Assembly: GCA_002455755.1 (NCBI GenBank)
Contig: DKLL01000163.1
Location: 11,378-21,800 of the forward strand
Source: Acinetobacter sp. UBA6641
GTDB taxonomy: Bacteria; Pseudomonadota; Gammaproteobacteria; Pseudomonadales; Moraxellaceae
Direction of reading: 5' to 3'
Length of the DNA stretch: 10,423 nucleotides
In this document: in pieces, positions 1 through 7,607 of the stretch
Layout: every line of letters begins with the position of its first letter
Numbering within the stretch: position 1 is the stretch's first letter
Notes under the pieces: model-generated
The model's input: only the letters and a program-made list of their open reading frames with translations
Databases searched by the model: none
Told to the model about the DNA's origin: nothing
Position numbers and translations under genes: made by a program

Positions 1-143
1 TAGATGAACAAGAACAAAGGATCATCACATTACAAAAACAAATAGCTTCTGCTTTAGATCTTATTTCATTAGAAGATTTAGCTGAACGGATTAATACCCT
101 AAGTCCTGACTTAAAACAAAAACTACTAAGAATGTTAAATTAA
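1..143 (+). CDS. 3' end of an unidentified rightward gene (partial)
   Basis: An open frame enters from the left edge and runs in frame 3 to a TAA at 141-143, giving the last 46 or so residues of a protein. The visible tail is helical and charged, with leucine-rich stretches such as SLEDLAERIN and a C-terminal LLRMLN, which would fit a coiled or helical-bundle C-terminus. No catalytic motif is visible and I cannot name the family. The frame is followed at once by a strong hairpin, as expected for a genuine gene end. It converges on the leftward operon ending at 261, so it is not part of that transcript. It could still be a functional partner read from the opposite side. Confidence 0.6.
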   Translation, partial: DEQEQRIITLQKQIASALDLISLEDLAERINTLSPDLKQKLLRMLN

Positions 144-184
144 ATAAAGCGCGTACTCAGCTAAATACTGAGTACGCGCTTTAT
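144..184. terminator. Strong bidirectional intrinsic terminator
   Basis: The arms 144-160 and 168-184 form a perfect 17-bp stem around a 7-base loop (161-167). The GC-rich part of the stem is flanked by A-rich sequence on the left and T-rich sequence on the right, so it can act on both strands. It overlaps the stop codon of the rightward gene and lies about 80 bases beyond the stop of the leftward operon, as expected for a terminator shared by convergent genes. Confidence 0.85.
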
Positions 185-214
185 AGTATATCTCTATGAG
201 TATCCAAAATTCTC

Positions 215-252
215 CTAGACAAATTTCGTCCATTCATCAGATTTTTGTCTAG
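215..252. repeat. Inverted repeat in the convergent intergenic gap
   Basis: CTAGACAAA at 215-223 is matched by TTTGTCTAG at 244-252, giving a 9-bp perfect inverted repeat with a 20-base loop. It sits immediately downstream of the stop codon (261-263) of the PP-loop gene. It may stabilise the 3' end of the leftward transcript ahead of the stronger hairpin at 144-184. It lacks a clear U tract on the leftward strand, so I do not call it a terminator on its own. Confidence 0.5.
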
Positions 253-260
253 TACTAACC

Positions 261-1130
261 CTATTTATAACATGTTACACATGCCCCACCACCTTCAATA
301 TCATCATATACAGCATCCAAATCGAGCATTTCGATTAATTGATCATCATGTAATATATTGCGACGGCGTTTCTTCTTAAACTTTTCCATCTTTTTTTCAT
401 GGTCTGCTTTAATTTGAGCAATACGTTCAGGATCTTCAAGAGTACTTAAGGGTGTATCTTTTCCCATCCAATAATAGGTTTCACCATTCGCTGACTTATC
501 ATCTTCAAACTCCTTCTCATACGCTTTTGCTTCTTCAAATTTTTCAGGATGGCGCTCTTTTAAACGCACCCATTCAATTTTCCGTTGATAGAAACAAAAT
601 GTACACCCACTGCGCGAACGCCACTCATAATACTTTGGTAATCCTAGACCTGTACTTTCTAAGAGAGCAATAATATCTTGCTTCACTAAACCATCTTCAA
701 CAAATGGCATCTTAGTCGTCAAATATTTTTGGGTAGGAACATATCCTTCACGCCAAGGTTCATCTGCTCGAATACCAACATAGCTAATAATTTCATAGCC
801 ATCATCTAAAAATGGTTTAACCCACTGCTCAAATGGAACCAGTTTCATCTGTACTGTACACCAACGTTGATGTCCTGAAGGTAGGAAATGATTATATTCT
901 TTTAACCAATAATCAAAATCTTTATCAGAACCTAAACGCAAAATTGGCTTACCTAAATAAGATTCTAACTGATTAAGATATTCAATGACTTCAGGAAGTT
1001 CTTTTCCTGTGTCCGTAAAAAAATATTCGATATCTAGTTCAGGATAGTGATCTCTCATATATACCGCGAGAGCTGCACTATCTTTTCCACCCGAAAGACC
1101 AAGAACATGCTTTACTTTTCTATTAGACAT
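261..1130 (-). CDS. PAPS-reductase-like PP-loop protein (BrxP/DndC-like), candidate DNA sulfur-modification enzyme
   Basis: A 289-residue PP-loop ATP pyrophosphatase of the PAPS reductase family. The nucleotide-binding SGGKDS is at residues 13-18, FFTDTGKE follows near 37-44, and a GIRADE motif lies at 119-124. Cysteines that could hold an iron-sulfur cluster are RWC (C91), the CTFC pair (C176, C179) and a second Cys-x-x-Cys six residues from the C-terminus (C284, C287). Known relatives include DndC, which activates DNA phosphate for sulfur insertion, and BrxP of type 4 BREX. Assimilatory sulfate reduction is less likely because no cys genes are nearby and the partners are defence-type proteins. 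The ATG at 1130 is supported by a strong AAGGAGG site (1136-1142) inside the 3' end of the upstream ATPase gene. The reading frames overlap by 8 bases, so translation is probably coupled. The family is secure; the precise substrate is inferred. Confidence 0.85.
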   Translation of the reverse strand: MSNRKVKHVLGLSGGKDSAALAVYMRDHYPELDIEYFFTDTGKELPEVIEYLNQLESYLGKPILRLGSDKDFDYWLKEYNHFLPSGHQRWCTVQMKLVPFEQWVKPFLDDGYEIISYVGIRADEPWREGYVPTQKYLTTKMPFVEDGLVKQDIIALLESTGLGLPKYYEWRSRSGCTFCFYQRKIEWVRLKERHPEKFEEAKAYEKEFEDDKSANGETYYWMGKDTPLSTLEDPERIAQIKADHEKKMEKFKKKRRRNILHDDQLIEMLDLDAVYDDIEGGGACVTCYK

Positions 1131-4100
1131 GTTCGCCTCCTTTTTCAGAATGTGCTAAATCTAGATACTCTTTTAACAATTCATATAAAAGAATAGCTTT
1201 AGTATCTTTATTTAAATCACGACTATCTAGATATTCTTTCAATGAATCTATCGCAGACGATACTTTTTCATCTGTTTCAGAGGTAATCCGTACATCTCGA
1301 GTATATTCCTCAAAGCCTTGAGGCGTATTTACAATAATGGCTAAATGTTTTTGCTCATCCAACGTATTTAACTGAGGATGACCATTTTTGACAAAAAAGC
1401 CGAGTTGTTTAAATCGCTGTGCATAATTTGGAATATTTTGAAATGCCTTCTTAACGCTATCATCTGTCCAATCTCGCTCAGGCATTTGAGATAATAATGT
1501 AATGATATTACTGAGCCATTGGTTCGATGCAGCATTACTCTTTGTTAAATGAAAGGCAAATTTTTGTAGCTGCCAATCCGCAGCAGAATGACTAATAATT
1601 TCTGCTTGGGCAAGTAGTTCAGGCGTCAAATTTCCTAATTCATGTATTAACTCAGCTTCAAATTTTTGTAATAAATGCGATTTTGCTTGATCTAATTCTA
1701 AAAATAAGCTACTCATATCTGCTTGAATAGATTCATTTTTTGCGTGCTCAGCATCTAACAAATCATATAAATCCTCAAATAATAATTTGAAAGGATCATC
1801 GGCCATTAAAATAGCTGCTCGCAATTTTTGTGTTTTTTCACTAAAAAAATCGGTATTACGTGAATGTTTAACCCATTTCGACTTTTTCATTAGTGTAGAA
1901 ACAATGAAACGAGCTACTTGTAATGCTGAAGCTTCTATGGGTTTTTCATAGTTTGCTTCAATACTATTAGCTAAAAGGTTAATAAACTGTTGTTTCTCAA
2001 CCTGCCCTCTTACATATTTTACCGCAATTTCGTTAGGACGTTTAACCAACTTATTGAGAAATTCCTCATCCATATCACTAATAAAACGAAACTCATTTGT
2101 TACATCTTGATCATAAAATGCAAGAGTTTCTTTCTTAGCTTGCAATAAAGCAACTGCAAATATAGGTAGAATACCCTGTGGCAAACCAAAAGGTTCAATC
2201 GTCCATTTTGCTTTCTTATAGAAGTCTGCAAGGGTAATTAAACCTTTATTTTCTTTAATGACCTTAAAACCATTTTCCAATAGAATATGTGAATTTGAGC
2301 CTTTCGACTCATCTGATGTTGGAATTACAAAAGCCCATTCTTGTGTTTCTCTATTCAGCTGATGGAGCCCTAGCCGCTTCAAACACCATAAATAAATTGC
2401 TTTTTCAGCAGGAAATTTCTCAATACCAAGGTTTTCCATTTCTGAATTATGAAGCATTTTTTCTAAAAGCTTTCTTCGCCCAGAAGCTGCAGAACTTGAA
2501 ATTTCATTTCTTACCACAAGTTCATTAAACATCTTAGGGCATTGATCGAAAATTTTATCAGCAAGTTCAGAAGCAATCACTGAAAGTTGCTTTTGAGCTA
2601 GTTTTTCACCTTCATAAAACCACGTAGCAGACTCAAAAGCATGGTTAAATAAAAATGATAATTGTTGATAAATATAATCACAACGATGCTGATATTCTTT
2701 CTTCGCAACTTGATCAATCAATAATTTAGGCTGCTCTTTTACAATTTGCTGTAATACAAAAAGTTCTTTCGCCCAATTTTCGATCTCATTATAGTTATTT
2801 AAACTAGCAATCACTAAACTTGGATGAGTTTGAGACAACATCATCAATTGCATGTCAGTAAGTGAGCTTTCGGCAATCAATACAAAGTCTCTATATGATT
2901 GATTACTTTGATGCTCTAACTCTGAGAATTGCTTTAGTTCATTCGCATTATAAATAAGATATTGCCCCATCCAACGCATTATCCCTCTTTCTTGATAATG
3001 ACGTTTCGCTAAAACAACATTTGCCTTATAACCTGTATATTGCAAATAATTTTGTTTTGGATTTAAGGTTTCTAGCTTATCCTGAATTAACTGTTGCACA
3101 TTTAAATCTGATGTTGTCACAACTTCATAGGATTGTGTGCTATTCCAATAACTCAGAATTTTCCATTCTGTTAGTTGAGTTAAACACTCCGCGATAGCTT
3201 TAGACTCTTCTTCACTCACATAAAAACTAAAATTCAGCAAATCGCGTGTTGGATATACACCTAGAGACTTACCGAAAATATTCAACATGGCAATTGCTTT
3301 AATTAAATTTGAATATAATTGATTCTTAGCAATAGAGAAATTTTCTTTACTCGTTTTCTGACTCACTAAAGTCAAAGCTTGTTCAACAAGACTCCAAGCA
3401 TGCCCCTCTTTAGAGCTTAAAATTTGATGTTGTAAGTTATGACTTAGATAATCCCATAAATCTACTATAGAATACTTTTGTTCCAATACTGTATTGGCAT
3501 CTAAAAACTTCCTTAAACTATACGGTTCTGCTGAAAGTAAAAAACTAAAAATACTACGCTCATTTTGGCTAAAGCTACTTTTTGAAATAGCTCCAAGTAA
3601 AACAGTTGTAAGTGGATGCAAAGGTAGTGCATTGTAAAAATATTGTTTCACTTTGGGGCTATTTTCTAAAAGACGTGAACCAATAAATTTTTGAATTTGA
3701 TCAATTAAATCTTGATTATTTTTATCTACTGATTGAGGTATTTCGGCATCTGTTTTTTTTAAAGTTTTTGAAACTAACGCAATTGATTCATCTAACGATA
3801 TACGATAAGAAATATCAACATATCTACCTTGAATTTTTGCCCATTCCAAAGCAATTTGATGACTTAGGCCTTTTGCATAATCAGCAAATGATTGATGTAA
3901 AATACCCATAAAGATAAAAGGGCATTCAGGTTGAGATAAACGATTGATTTTTTCCGAAAGGTCCTGAAAAAAATGTAAATTTCCAGAACCTCTTGCCAAA
4001 GTTTCTAACAATTTACCCATTTCATCTAAGATGAATAATGTTCCCGAGATTTTACCTTGTAACTGTGAAAATACTTGGATAATCCAATCTAAAAGTTGTG

Positions 4101-4578
4101 CTTCAGTCTCAGGATATTGTTCTAATAACATAGACTTTTTTAAATATTTTAATAATCCTGCAACCTGCACAGCATCAACTACTGATCGATAGAATAACTC
4201 TATTGGTGAGATAATACCTGCCACAGCTTTGATTATAATCCACGGTTTTTTTTCAATATTATCAGTCTTAAATACTGTTTCTAATTTTGATGACAAAATG
4301 GGATCATCAATCATTCTATTAACCGCATCACGAATATTTTGATCGGAATGTACAAAACCAGTCAAAATTGCGGCTAAGGTTGATTTTCCTGTACCGTAAC
4401 TACCTGTAATGGTAAATGTAGAAGATTTTGAGTCCACTACAGTAGCCAAAGCATTGTATGCTGTGCCATGGAAAATAACTTTATCAAAAAATTCTTTTGA
4501 AATATCTGTATCTAAACGCGTAGAAAGTAGATGATTCACATTAATTTGGTAGTATTGATTCAAATTAGTCGTTGACAT
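1123..4578 (-). CDS. Large P-loop ATPase, BrxC/PglY-like
   Basis: A protein of about 1151 residues with one N-terminal ATPase domain and a long helical remainder. Counting from the upstream GTG at 4593, the Walker A motif GSYGTGKS is at 64-71, the Walker B strand LFILDE at 186-191, and a sensor-like FIFMGILHQSF near 226-236. Layout and length fit the BrxC/PglY ATPases of BREX-type systems, which share this shape: N-terminal AAA-like ATPase plus a large uncharacterised C-terminus. It lies between the DUF4007 and PP-loop genes in one leftward operon, so it is probably the motor or regulatory subunit of that complex. The ATG at 4578 starts one base after the DUF4007 stop (TAA, G, ATG) with GAGTGAG just upstream, and I prefer it. 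The GTG at 4593 would add five residues and overlap the previous gene. The BrxC assignment rests on motif and context, not alignment. Confidence 0.8.
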   Translation of the reverse strand: MSTTNLNQYYQINVNHLLSTRLDTDISKEFFDKVIFHGTAYNALATVVDSKSSTFTITGSYGTGKSTLAAILTGFVHSDQNIRDAVNRMIDDPILSSKLETVFKTDNIEKKPWIIIKAVAGIISPIELFYRSVVDAVQVAGLLKYLKKSMLLEQYPETEAQLLDWIIQVFSQLQGKISGTLFILDEMGKLLETLARGSGNLHFFQDLSEKINRLSQPECPFIFMGILHQSFADYAKGLSHQIALEWAKIQGRYVDISYRISLDESIALVSKTLKKTDAEIPQSVDKNNQDLIDQIQKFIGSRLLENSPKVKQYFYNALPLHPLTTVLLGAISKSSFSQNERSIFSFLLSAEPYSLRKFLDANTVLEQKYSIVDLWDYLSHNLQHQILSSKEGHAWSLVEQALTLVSQKTSKENFSIAKNQLYSNLIKAIAMLNIFGKSLGVYPTRDLLNFSFYVSEEESKAIAECLTQLTEWKILSYWNSTQSYEVVTTSDLNVQQLIQDKLETLNPKQNYLQYTGYKANVVLAKRHYQERGIMRWMGQYLIYNANELKQFSELEHQSNQSYRDFVLIAESSLTDMQLMMLSQTHPSLVIASLNNYNEIENWAKELFVLQQIVKEQPKLLIDQVAKKEYQHRCDYIYQQLSFLFNHAFESATWFYEGEKLAQKQLSVIASELADKIFDQCPKMFNELVVRNEISSSAASGRRKLLEKMLHNSEMENLGIEKFPAEKAIYLWCLKRLGLHQLNRETQEWAFVIPTSDESKGSNSHILLENGFKVIKENKGLITLADFYKKAKWTIEPFGLPQGILPIFAVALLQAKKETLAFYDQDVTNEFRFISDMDEEFLNKLVKRPNEIAVKYVRGQVEKQQFINLLANSIEANYEKPIEASALQVARFIVSTLMKKSKWVKHSRNTDFFSEKTQKLRAAILMADDPFKLLFEDLYDLLDAEHAKNESIQADMSSLFLELDQAKSHLLQKFEAELIHELGNLTPELLAQAEIISHSAADWQLQKFAFHLTKSNAASNQWLSNIITLLSQMPERDWTDDSVKKAFQNIPNYAQRFKQLGFFVKNGHPQLNTLDEQKHLAIIVNTPQGFEEYTRDVRITSETDEKVSSAIDSLKEYLDSRDLNKDTKAILLYELLKEYLDLAHSEKGGEHV

Positions 4579-4579
4579 C

Positions 4580-5464
4580 TTACTCACTCTCACTATAAAT
4601 TTTTTCTAATAAACTATCTAAATCAAAATCTTGAATATCTTTGCATGCTAAGCTGCGAATACCTAATGTATCTGACCAAAAGAATCTTTCATCAAGTAGT
4701 GAACACTGATTTAAATAAAAATCGATACCAATATTATTGATTCTAAACAAACGCCCAGGGCTTCCAGGCATAGTTAAAATACTATCAACACTAATTGTCG
4801 AAGTATTCTTAAAAAATGTTTGCCAAAAATCCACTAGACAGTATAAAAATACTTCAGGCTTTAAACTTTTTTGTTCAGTAAAATCAGACTTAAATTTATT
4901 AGCTTCTAAATGATACAGTAAACCTAATTCATTTAAAGGAGAGACAAAACTATCTTCCCCTTTAAAAGTTTTACTTAGCTTTTTCCCATAACAAAGTGCA
5001 AAGCAATCAAAATCTTTCTGCAAAGTTGCAAGTGCAGGGATTTTTAAATCCTCTGCATTTAACCAATCCATTAAATCTAAAATTAAATCATTTTTATCAA
5101 AAAACTGTTTATTTGAGAAATTGAAATACCATCGAGCAAACGTCAATTCTGAATAATTTTTTTGAATATAATAATGTAAAAGCCAGTTTGATACCGGTTT
5201 CTCTAAATAAGAATCATATAACTTAATAACTTTTGTAATGTCAGAAATATACCTTTTTTTTTGATCACTAACTTTAAGCGGTTGTAAACCCGAAATTTCG
5301 GTCCAATATTTGATACTATTGACCATATTTTTACCTACACCTAGGTCAACAACCAAATTTTCTTCATTTTTTTCTTTATAATCCAATGAATTATACGACT
5401 TATTAAGCCATCCATATCTTAATGCAAAAGTCTCATGACCTGAAAAGCGCAATGTAAAACTCAT
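4580..5464 (-). CDS. DUF4007 family protein, first gene of the defence operon
   Basis: A 294-residue protein with recognisable DUF4007 signatures: the N-terminal block FSGHETFALRYGW at residues 7-19, LGVGKNMVNSIKYW at 41-54 (a winged-helix-like stretch), and MPGSPGRLFRIN at 232-243. The biochemical role of DUF4007 is not known to me. The family often occurs beside PAPS-reductase-like and BrxC-like genes in defence islands, and the helix-turn-helix-like motif makes DNA binding or target recognition plausible. The ATG at 5464 lacks a good Shine-Dalgarno site, and the N-terminal motif begins within seven residues, so little is missing upstream. The stop (4582-4580) is one base from the preferred ATPase start. 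It appears full length, and the AT-rich codon use matches its two operon partners. Confidence 0.85.
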   Translation of the reverse strand: MSFTLRFSGHETFALRYGWLNKSYNSLDYKEKNEENLVVDLGVGKNMVNSIKYWTEISGLQPLKVSDQKKRYISDITKVIKLYDSYLEKPVSNWLLHYYIQKNYSELTFARWYFNFSNKQFFDKNDLILDLMDWLNAEDLKIPALATLQKDFDCFALCYGKKLSKTFKGEDSFVSPLNELGLLYHLEANKFKSDFTEQKSLKPEVFLYCLVDFWQTFFKNTSTISVDSILTMPGSPGRLFRINNIGIDFYLNQCSLLDERFFWSDTLGIRSLACKDIQDFDLDSLLEKIYSESE

Positions 5465-5489
5465 AGTCTAGTCGTCTTAAAAACAGATT

Positions 5490-5511
5490 TACTGGAAGAT
5501 TTTCTCCAGTA
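5490..5511. repeat. Hairpin or operator in the leader of the DUF4007 operon
   Basis: TACTGGA at 5490-5496 and TCCAGTA at 5505-5511 form a 7-bp perfect inverted repeat with an 8-base centre. On the leftward strand it lies immediately downstream of the candidate -10 (5518-5513) and 26 bases before the DUF4007 start. That position suits a repressor operator or a leader hairpin. No regulator gene adjoins it. Confidence 0.45.
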
Positions 5512-5512
5512 G

Positions 5513-5539
5513 CTTATACATCATTATAATTTTATTCAA
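5513..5539 (-). promoter_or_regulatory. Possible promoter of the DUF4007 operon
   Basis: On the leftward strand TTGAAT (5539-5534) is followed after 15 bases by TATAAG (5518-5513), and a perfect TATAAT lies at 5528-5523. The 15-base spacing is short, and the TATAAT has no good -35 box 17 bases upstream, so the exact pairing is uncertain. This is the only promoter-like AT block within 80 bases of the DUF4007 start at 5464. Confidence 0.35.
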
Positions 5540-5544
5540 GGAAT

Positions 5545-5766
5545 AACTCGATTAATACGACACAACCTGTCTCTCTTCGTAGTACATTTAAGTATTAAGA
5601 TAATAATCTGCAATATTTATACGGATGCTCTCATAAAAATAAAAAACAAAGAAAATTCAACATATAAGAGATTGAAATTACTTAAAAAATTCAACACACC
5701 AAAGCTCATTAAAAAATTATACCGCCCAATATACTCATATTATTAAACTTACTTTAGTCCACCCTA
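5545..5766. other. AT-rich spacer with no supported gene
   Basis: This stretch between the operon promoter and the IS/gene scar is very AT-rich. It has no open frame above about 25 codons with a convincing start, no RNA-like fold and no array. A ten-base direct repeat, AAATTCAACA, occurs twice about 35 bases apart near 5653 and 5688. It is probably decayed intergenic DNA left by rearrangement. Confidence 0.5.
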
Positions 5767-5970
5767 TCAATGTAGAACTAAGTCAAAATTTTCATTAAAT
5801 CTAAATTCTTCTATTCGCTTATTTTGATGTTGCTAGAAAAAAATCTTGCATGACTTAAACTCATATCTTTGCCCATCATGCATGCCACCAACTTACTGAT
5901 CAAGTTCAAGCTCCAGCTGCATTGATTGATTACATCATCCCCTAGAATAGTTGTAATAACTTTTTGATCT
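5767..5970 (-). pseudogene. 3' fragment of an unidentified gene fused to the broken IS21 transposase
   Basis: Below the point where IstA similarity stops (about 5970), the leftward frame reads through into unrelated sequence containing VITTILGDDVINQ and LISKLVACMMGKD, ending at a TAG at 5813-5811. A one-base frame change near 5822 opens a continuation (KRIEEF, then FNENFD) to a TGA at 5769-5767. This matches a second tail at 7992-8075 (ADEF, then FDENFD). The region therefore looks like the decayed C-terminal part of a real gene whose 5' part was deleted or replaced by the IS. I do not recognise the family. Confidence 0.45.
5782..5832. repeat. Diverged direct repeat, left copy
   Basis: The repeat begins with GTCAAAATTTTCAT (5782-5795), which is identical at 8025-8038. 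Beyond that the similarity continues at about 70-75% for some 35 bases by eye, with a one-base length difference. The encoded peptides on the leftward strand are also similar (FNENFD versus FDENFD), which argues for duplicated coding sequence, not chance. Confidence 0.5.
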
Positions 5971-6662
5971 CCGCCTTTGGTCTGTACACGGTAGGGCTTA
6001 CATACGCGAGGACGAAAGCTGTACTTCTTGGCGCAGTCGAGCAGTTTGGGGTTCCATTTATGCTGCCCCTCCTGATAGGCATCCCGTTCAATCATGATCG
6101 TTTTAGCGTTATCAAACAGGATTTCTTGAGGTACTCCTGCAAAGAACTGAAATGCATTTTCTAGACCATCGATCCATGCATCCATACGTTCATGATCATA
6201 AAATTTCACGAAAGTCGCTCTGGAATACCCTAATGTTGCGACAAAGGCTTTCAAAGTCGTGTTGTTGCGTCAAATTGTGGTGAAATCCACCTGCATTTGT
6301 TGGCCAGGTTGGGTTTCAAAACGAATGATCGGTTCCGGTTTGGCAACTGGTTTTAATGTTGCAAGATATTCCCTCAAGATCCTGATCTTTCCTGGATATC
6401 CCAACCCTAAAATTTCCTGGTAGAGCACAACAGCAGGAATCCATTCAGGATGAGCTGCGTTTACACGTTGGAGTGAATAGGGTTTATATGGGTCAAGGAT
6501 ACTTATTCTAGGCTGTATACGCTGATACTGAGGTGTGGTGTTTTGCCGTAAATATTTACGTACGGTATTTCTGGACACCCCCAGTTCACGAGTAATAGCT
6601 TTAATAGATTTACCTTGCTGATGAAGTATTTGGATTGTCACTACTTGCTCCAAAGTTAACAT
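5970..6662 (-). pseudogene. istA: Truncated IS21-family transposase (IstA), in-frame stop and lost 3' part
   Basis: The N-terminus has the IS21 IstA helix-turn-helix (ITRELGVSRNTVRKYL, about residues 23-38), followed by the first catalytic aspartate in QMQVDFTTI and the second in EILFDNAKT. A TGA at 6272-6270 lies directly after VDFTTI. The frame continues without a shift into LKAFVATLGYSRATFVKF, so this is a single nonsense change, probably an arginine CGA to TGA. Similarity ends at KPYRVQTKG. Where intact relatives continue with the third catalytic glutamate (TKGKVER), the sequence switches to an unrelated gene. The DDE triad is incomplete and the IstB helper ATPase gene is absent, so the element cannot move itself. 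Confidence 0.85.
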
Positions 6663-6727
6663 GTTGAGCAGTCCAAAATGACCGCTATATTAACCAAGGG
6701 GGTCATTTTTACACTGCCGCTAACACA
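5972..6727 (-). mobile_element. IS21-family element remnant, one terminus kept
   Basis: The surviving end is near 6725. On the leftward strand it begins TGTTAGCGGCAGTG, then has the AAAATGACC and GGTCATTTTGG motifs that IS21 ends carry as repeated transposase sites, then the istA start at 6662. It lies inside the methyltransferase gene, whose reading is interrupted after the codons for KYDGV. The other terminus and istB are missing because the element breaks off at about 5972. Confidence 0.75.
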
Positions 6728-7027
6728 AACCCCATCATACTTAGCTACTTCATTCAGCTCGTAAAAACTTTGCTGACGTACATTGATGCCTGTCAGCTCT
6801 CTCGCCTTTTCAACCAGCTCAGCAGAATAATCAATCGCCTCAACTTGATAGCCTTTTTTCTTAAATGCCAAAGTGTCCCGCCCCGAGCCACAGCCCAAAT
6901 CCAGGATCAATGCCTGTTCGGGCAAATATCTTAGAAATGGTGCGTAAAGACTTTCCATCTCAACCTGATAGGTATTTTCAAAAAATGCTTGAGCATGTTG
7001 ATTGTAATAATTTGATGTTTGATTCAT
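6656..7027 (-). pseudogene. Class I SAM-dependent methyltransferase, truncated by IS21 insertion (copy 1)
   Basis: The first 100 residues are a class I (Rossmann-fold) SAM methyltransferase. Motif I, ILDLGCGSGRDTLAF, is at residues 41-55, the acidic ribose-binding residue is in VEAIDYS (D66), and a post-motif region runs to EVAKYDGV at 93-100. After that the frame enters IS21 terminal DNA (from about 6726) and stops at 6656. The catalytic and substrate half is lost; this family is usually about 200 residues. The N-terminus (SNYYNQHAQAFFENT) fits small-molecule methyltransferases of TehB-like type rather than DNA methylases. GC content is higher than in the decayed second copy at 8074-8356, so this one was probably intact until the IS arrived. 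Substrate unknown. Confidence 0.8.
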
Positions 7028-7178
7028 TGTCTAAAAGCCAATATCTTATGTTAAAGAACATACTGATATTTCACTAGATAAGTCAAATGATCAGTCCTAT
7101 GAATGAATCAAACTCTTATTTCACTGTATCCGGACAACTGAGATAGAAACCAAACTGGTTCTTGTAAATGGAAAAAAT

Positions 7179-7508
7179 ATGGGCTTCAGATTTCGCAAGA
7201 GTATTAAAATATTACCTGGATTAAAAATCAATCTGACGCATAAAGGCATCAGCAGTGCAAGCATTGGCAAACCTGGTGCTTCTTTAAATATTGGCAAAAA
7301 AGGCACCCGAACCAGCGTTGGTATTCCTGGCACAGGCCTATCCTATTCAAAACACCAGCCCTATAAGAACAGAGCTGGCAACCAAGAGAATCCTGCTCAG
7401 GAACAACAACCACTCTATACATCACATACTGAGAAACCCAAATCGAATGTCTGGATTTGGGTGATTTTTGGATTATTTTGTTTTATTGTCGGGGCAATTA
7501 TTTTTTGA
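7179..7508 (+). CDS. DUF4236 protein with C-terminal membrane segment
   Basis: A 109-residue protein. Residues 1-58 match the DUF4236 domain: it opens MGFRFRKSIKILPG and has the glycine-rich strands GKPGASLNIGKKG and GIPGTGLSYS. A polar Gln/Asn/Pro-rich linker (about 60-90) follows, and then a single hydrophobic helix, WIWVIFGLFCFIVGAIIF (about 92-109), ends the protein. The domain should therefore be tethered to the inner membrane by its C-terminus. The function of DUF4236 is unknown. The ATG at 7179 has only a weak purine-rich site (TGGAAA, 7169-7174), but the conserved motif begins at residue 1, which fixes the start. It runs opposite to the flanking pseudogenes and looks intact. An overlapping leftward open frame here is an artefact. 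Confidence 0.85.
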   Translation: MGFRFRKSIKILPGLKINLTHKGISSASIGKPGASLNIGKKGTRTSVGIPGTGLSYSKHQPYKNRAGNQENPAQEQQPLYTSHTEKPKSNVWIWVIFGLFCFIVGAIIF

Positions 7509-7607
7509 ATTTAGCCATTCTTTGTACCCCATAATATCCACTGCTAGGCAAAATTTAATTCATTCATTACTATGGACGGATGTTAAATACAATAAAGGCT
7601 GCCGCTG

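Noticed and set aside
452..673. Rightward open frame opposite the PP-loop gene
   Set aside because: It is antisense to a well-supported conserved gene, has no ribosome-binding site and shows no protein-like pattern.
261..1130. Assimilatory PAPS reductase (CysH) identity
   Set aside because: The partners are DUF4007 and a BrxC-like ATPase, the cysteine pattern includes two Cys-x-x-Cys pairs, and no sulfate-assimilation genes are near.
2289..2528. Rightward open frame opposite the large ATPase
   Set aside because: It lies wholly inside the ATPase coding region on the other strand and has no start signal.
5640..5700. Spaced AAATTCAACA repeats as a possible CRISPR-like array or iterons
   Set aside because: There are only two copies of ten bases in AT-rich DNA, with no further units and no regular spacing.
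5964..6164. Rightward open frame over the IS21 remnant
   Set aside because: It is the complement of clear IstA coding sequence.
6865..7077. Rightward open frame across the start of methyltransferase copy 1
   Set aside because: The leftward strand encodes SAM motif I here; this frame has no motif or ribosome-binding site.
7121..7333. Leftward open frame over the DUF4236 gene
   Set aside because: The rightward DUF4236 domain is unmistakable, and the leftward translation is low-complexity shadow sequence.
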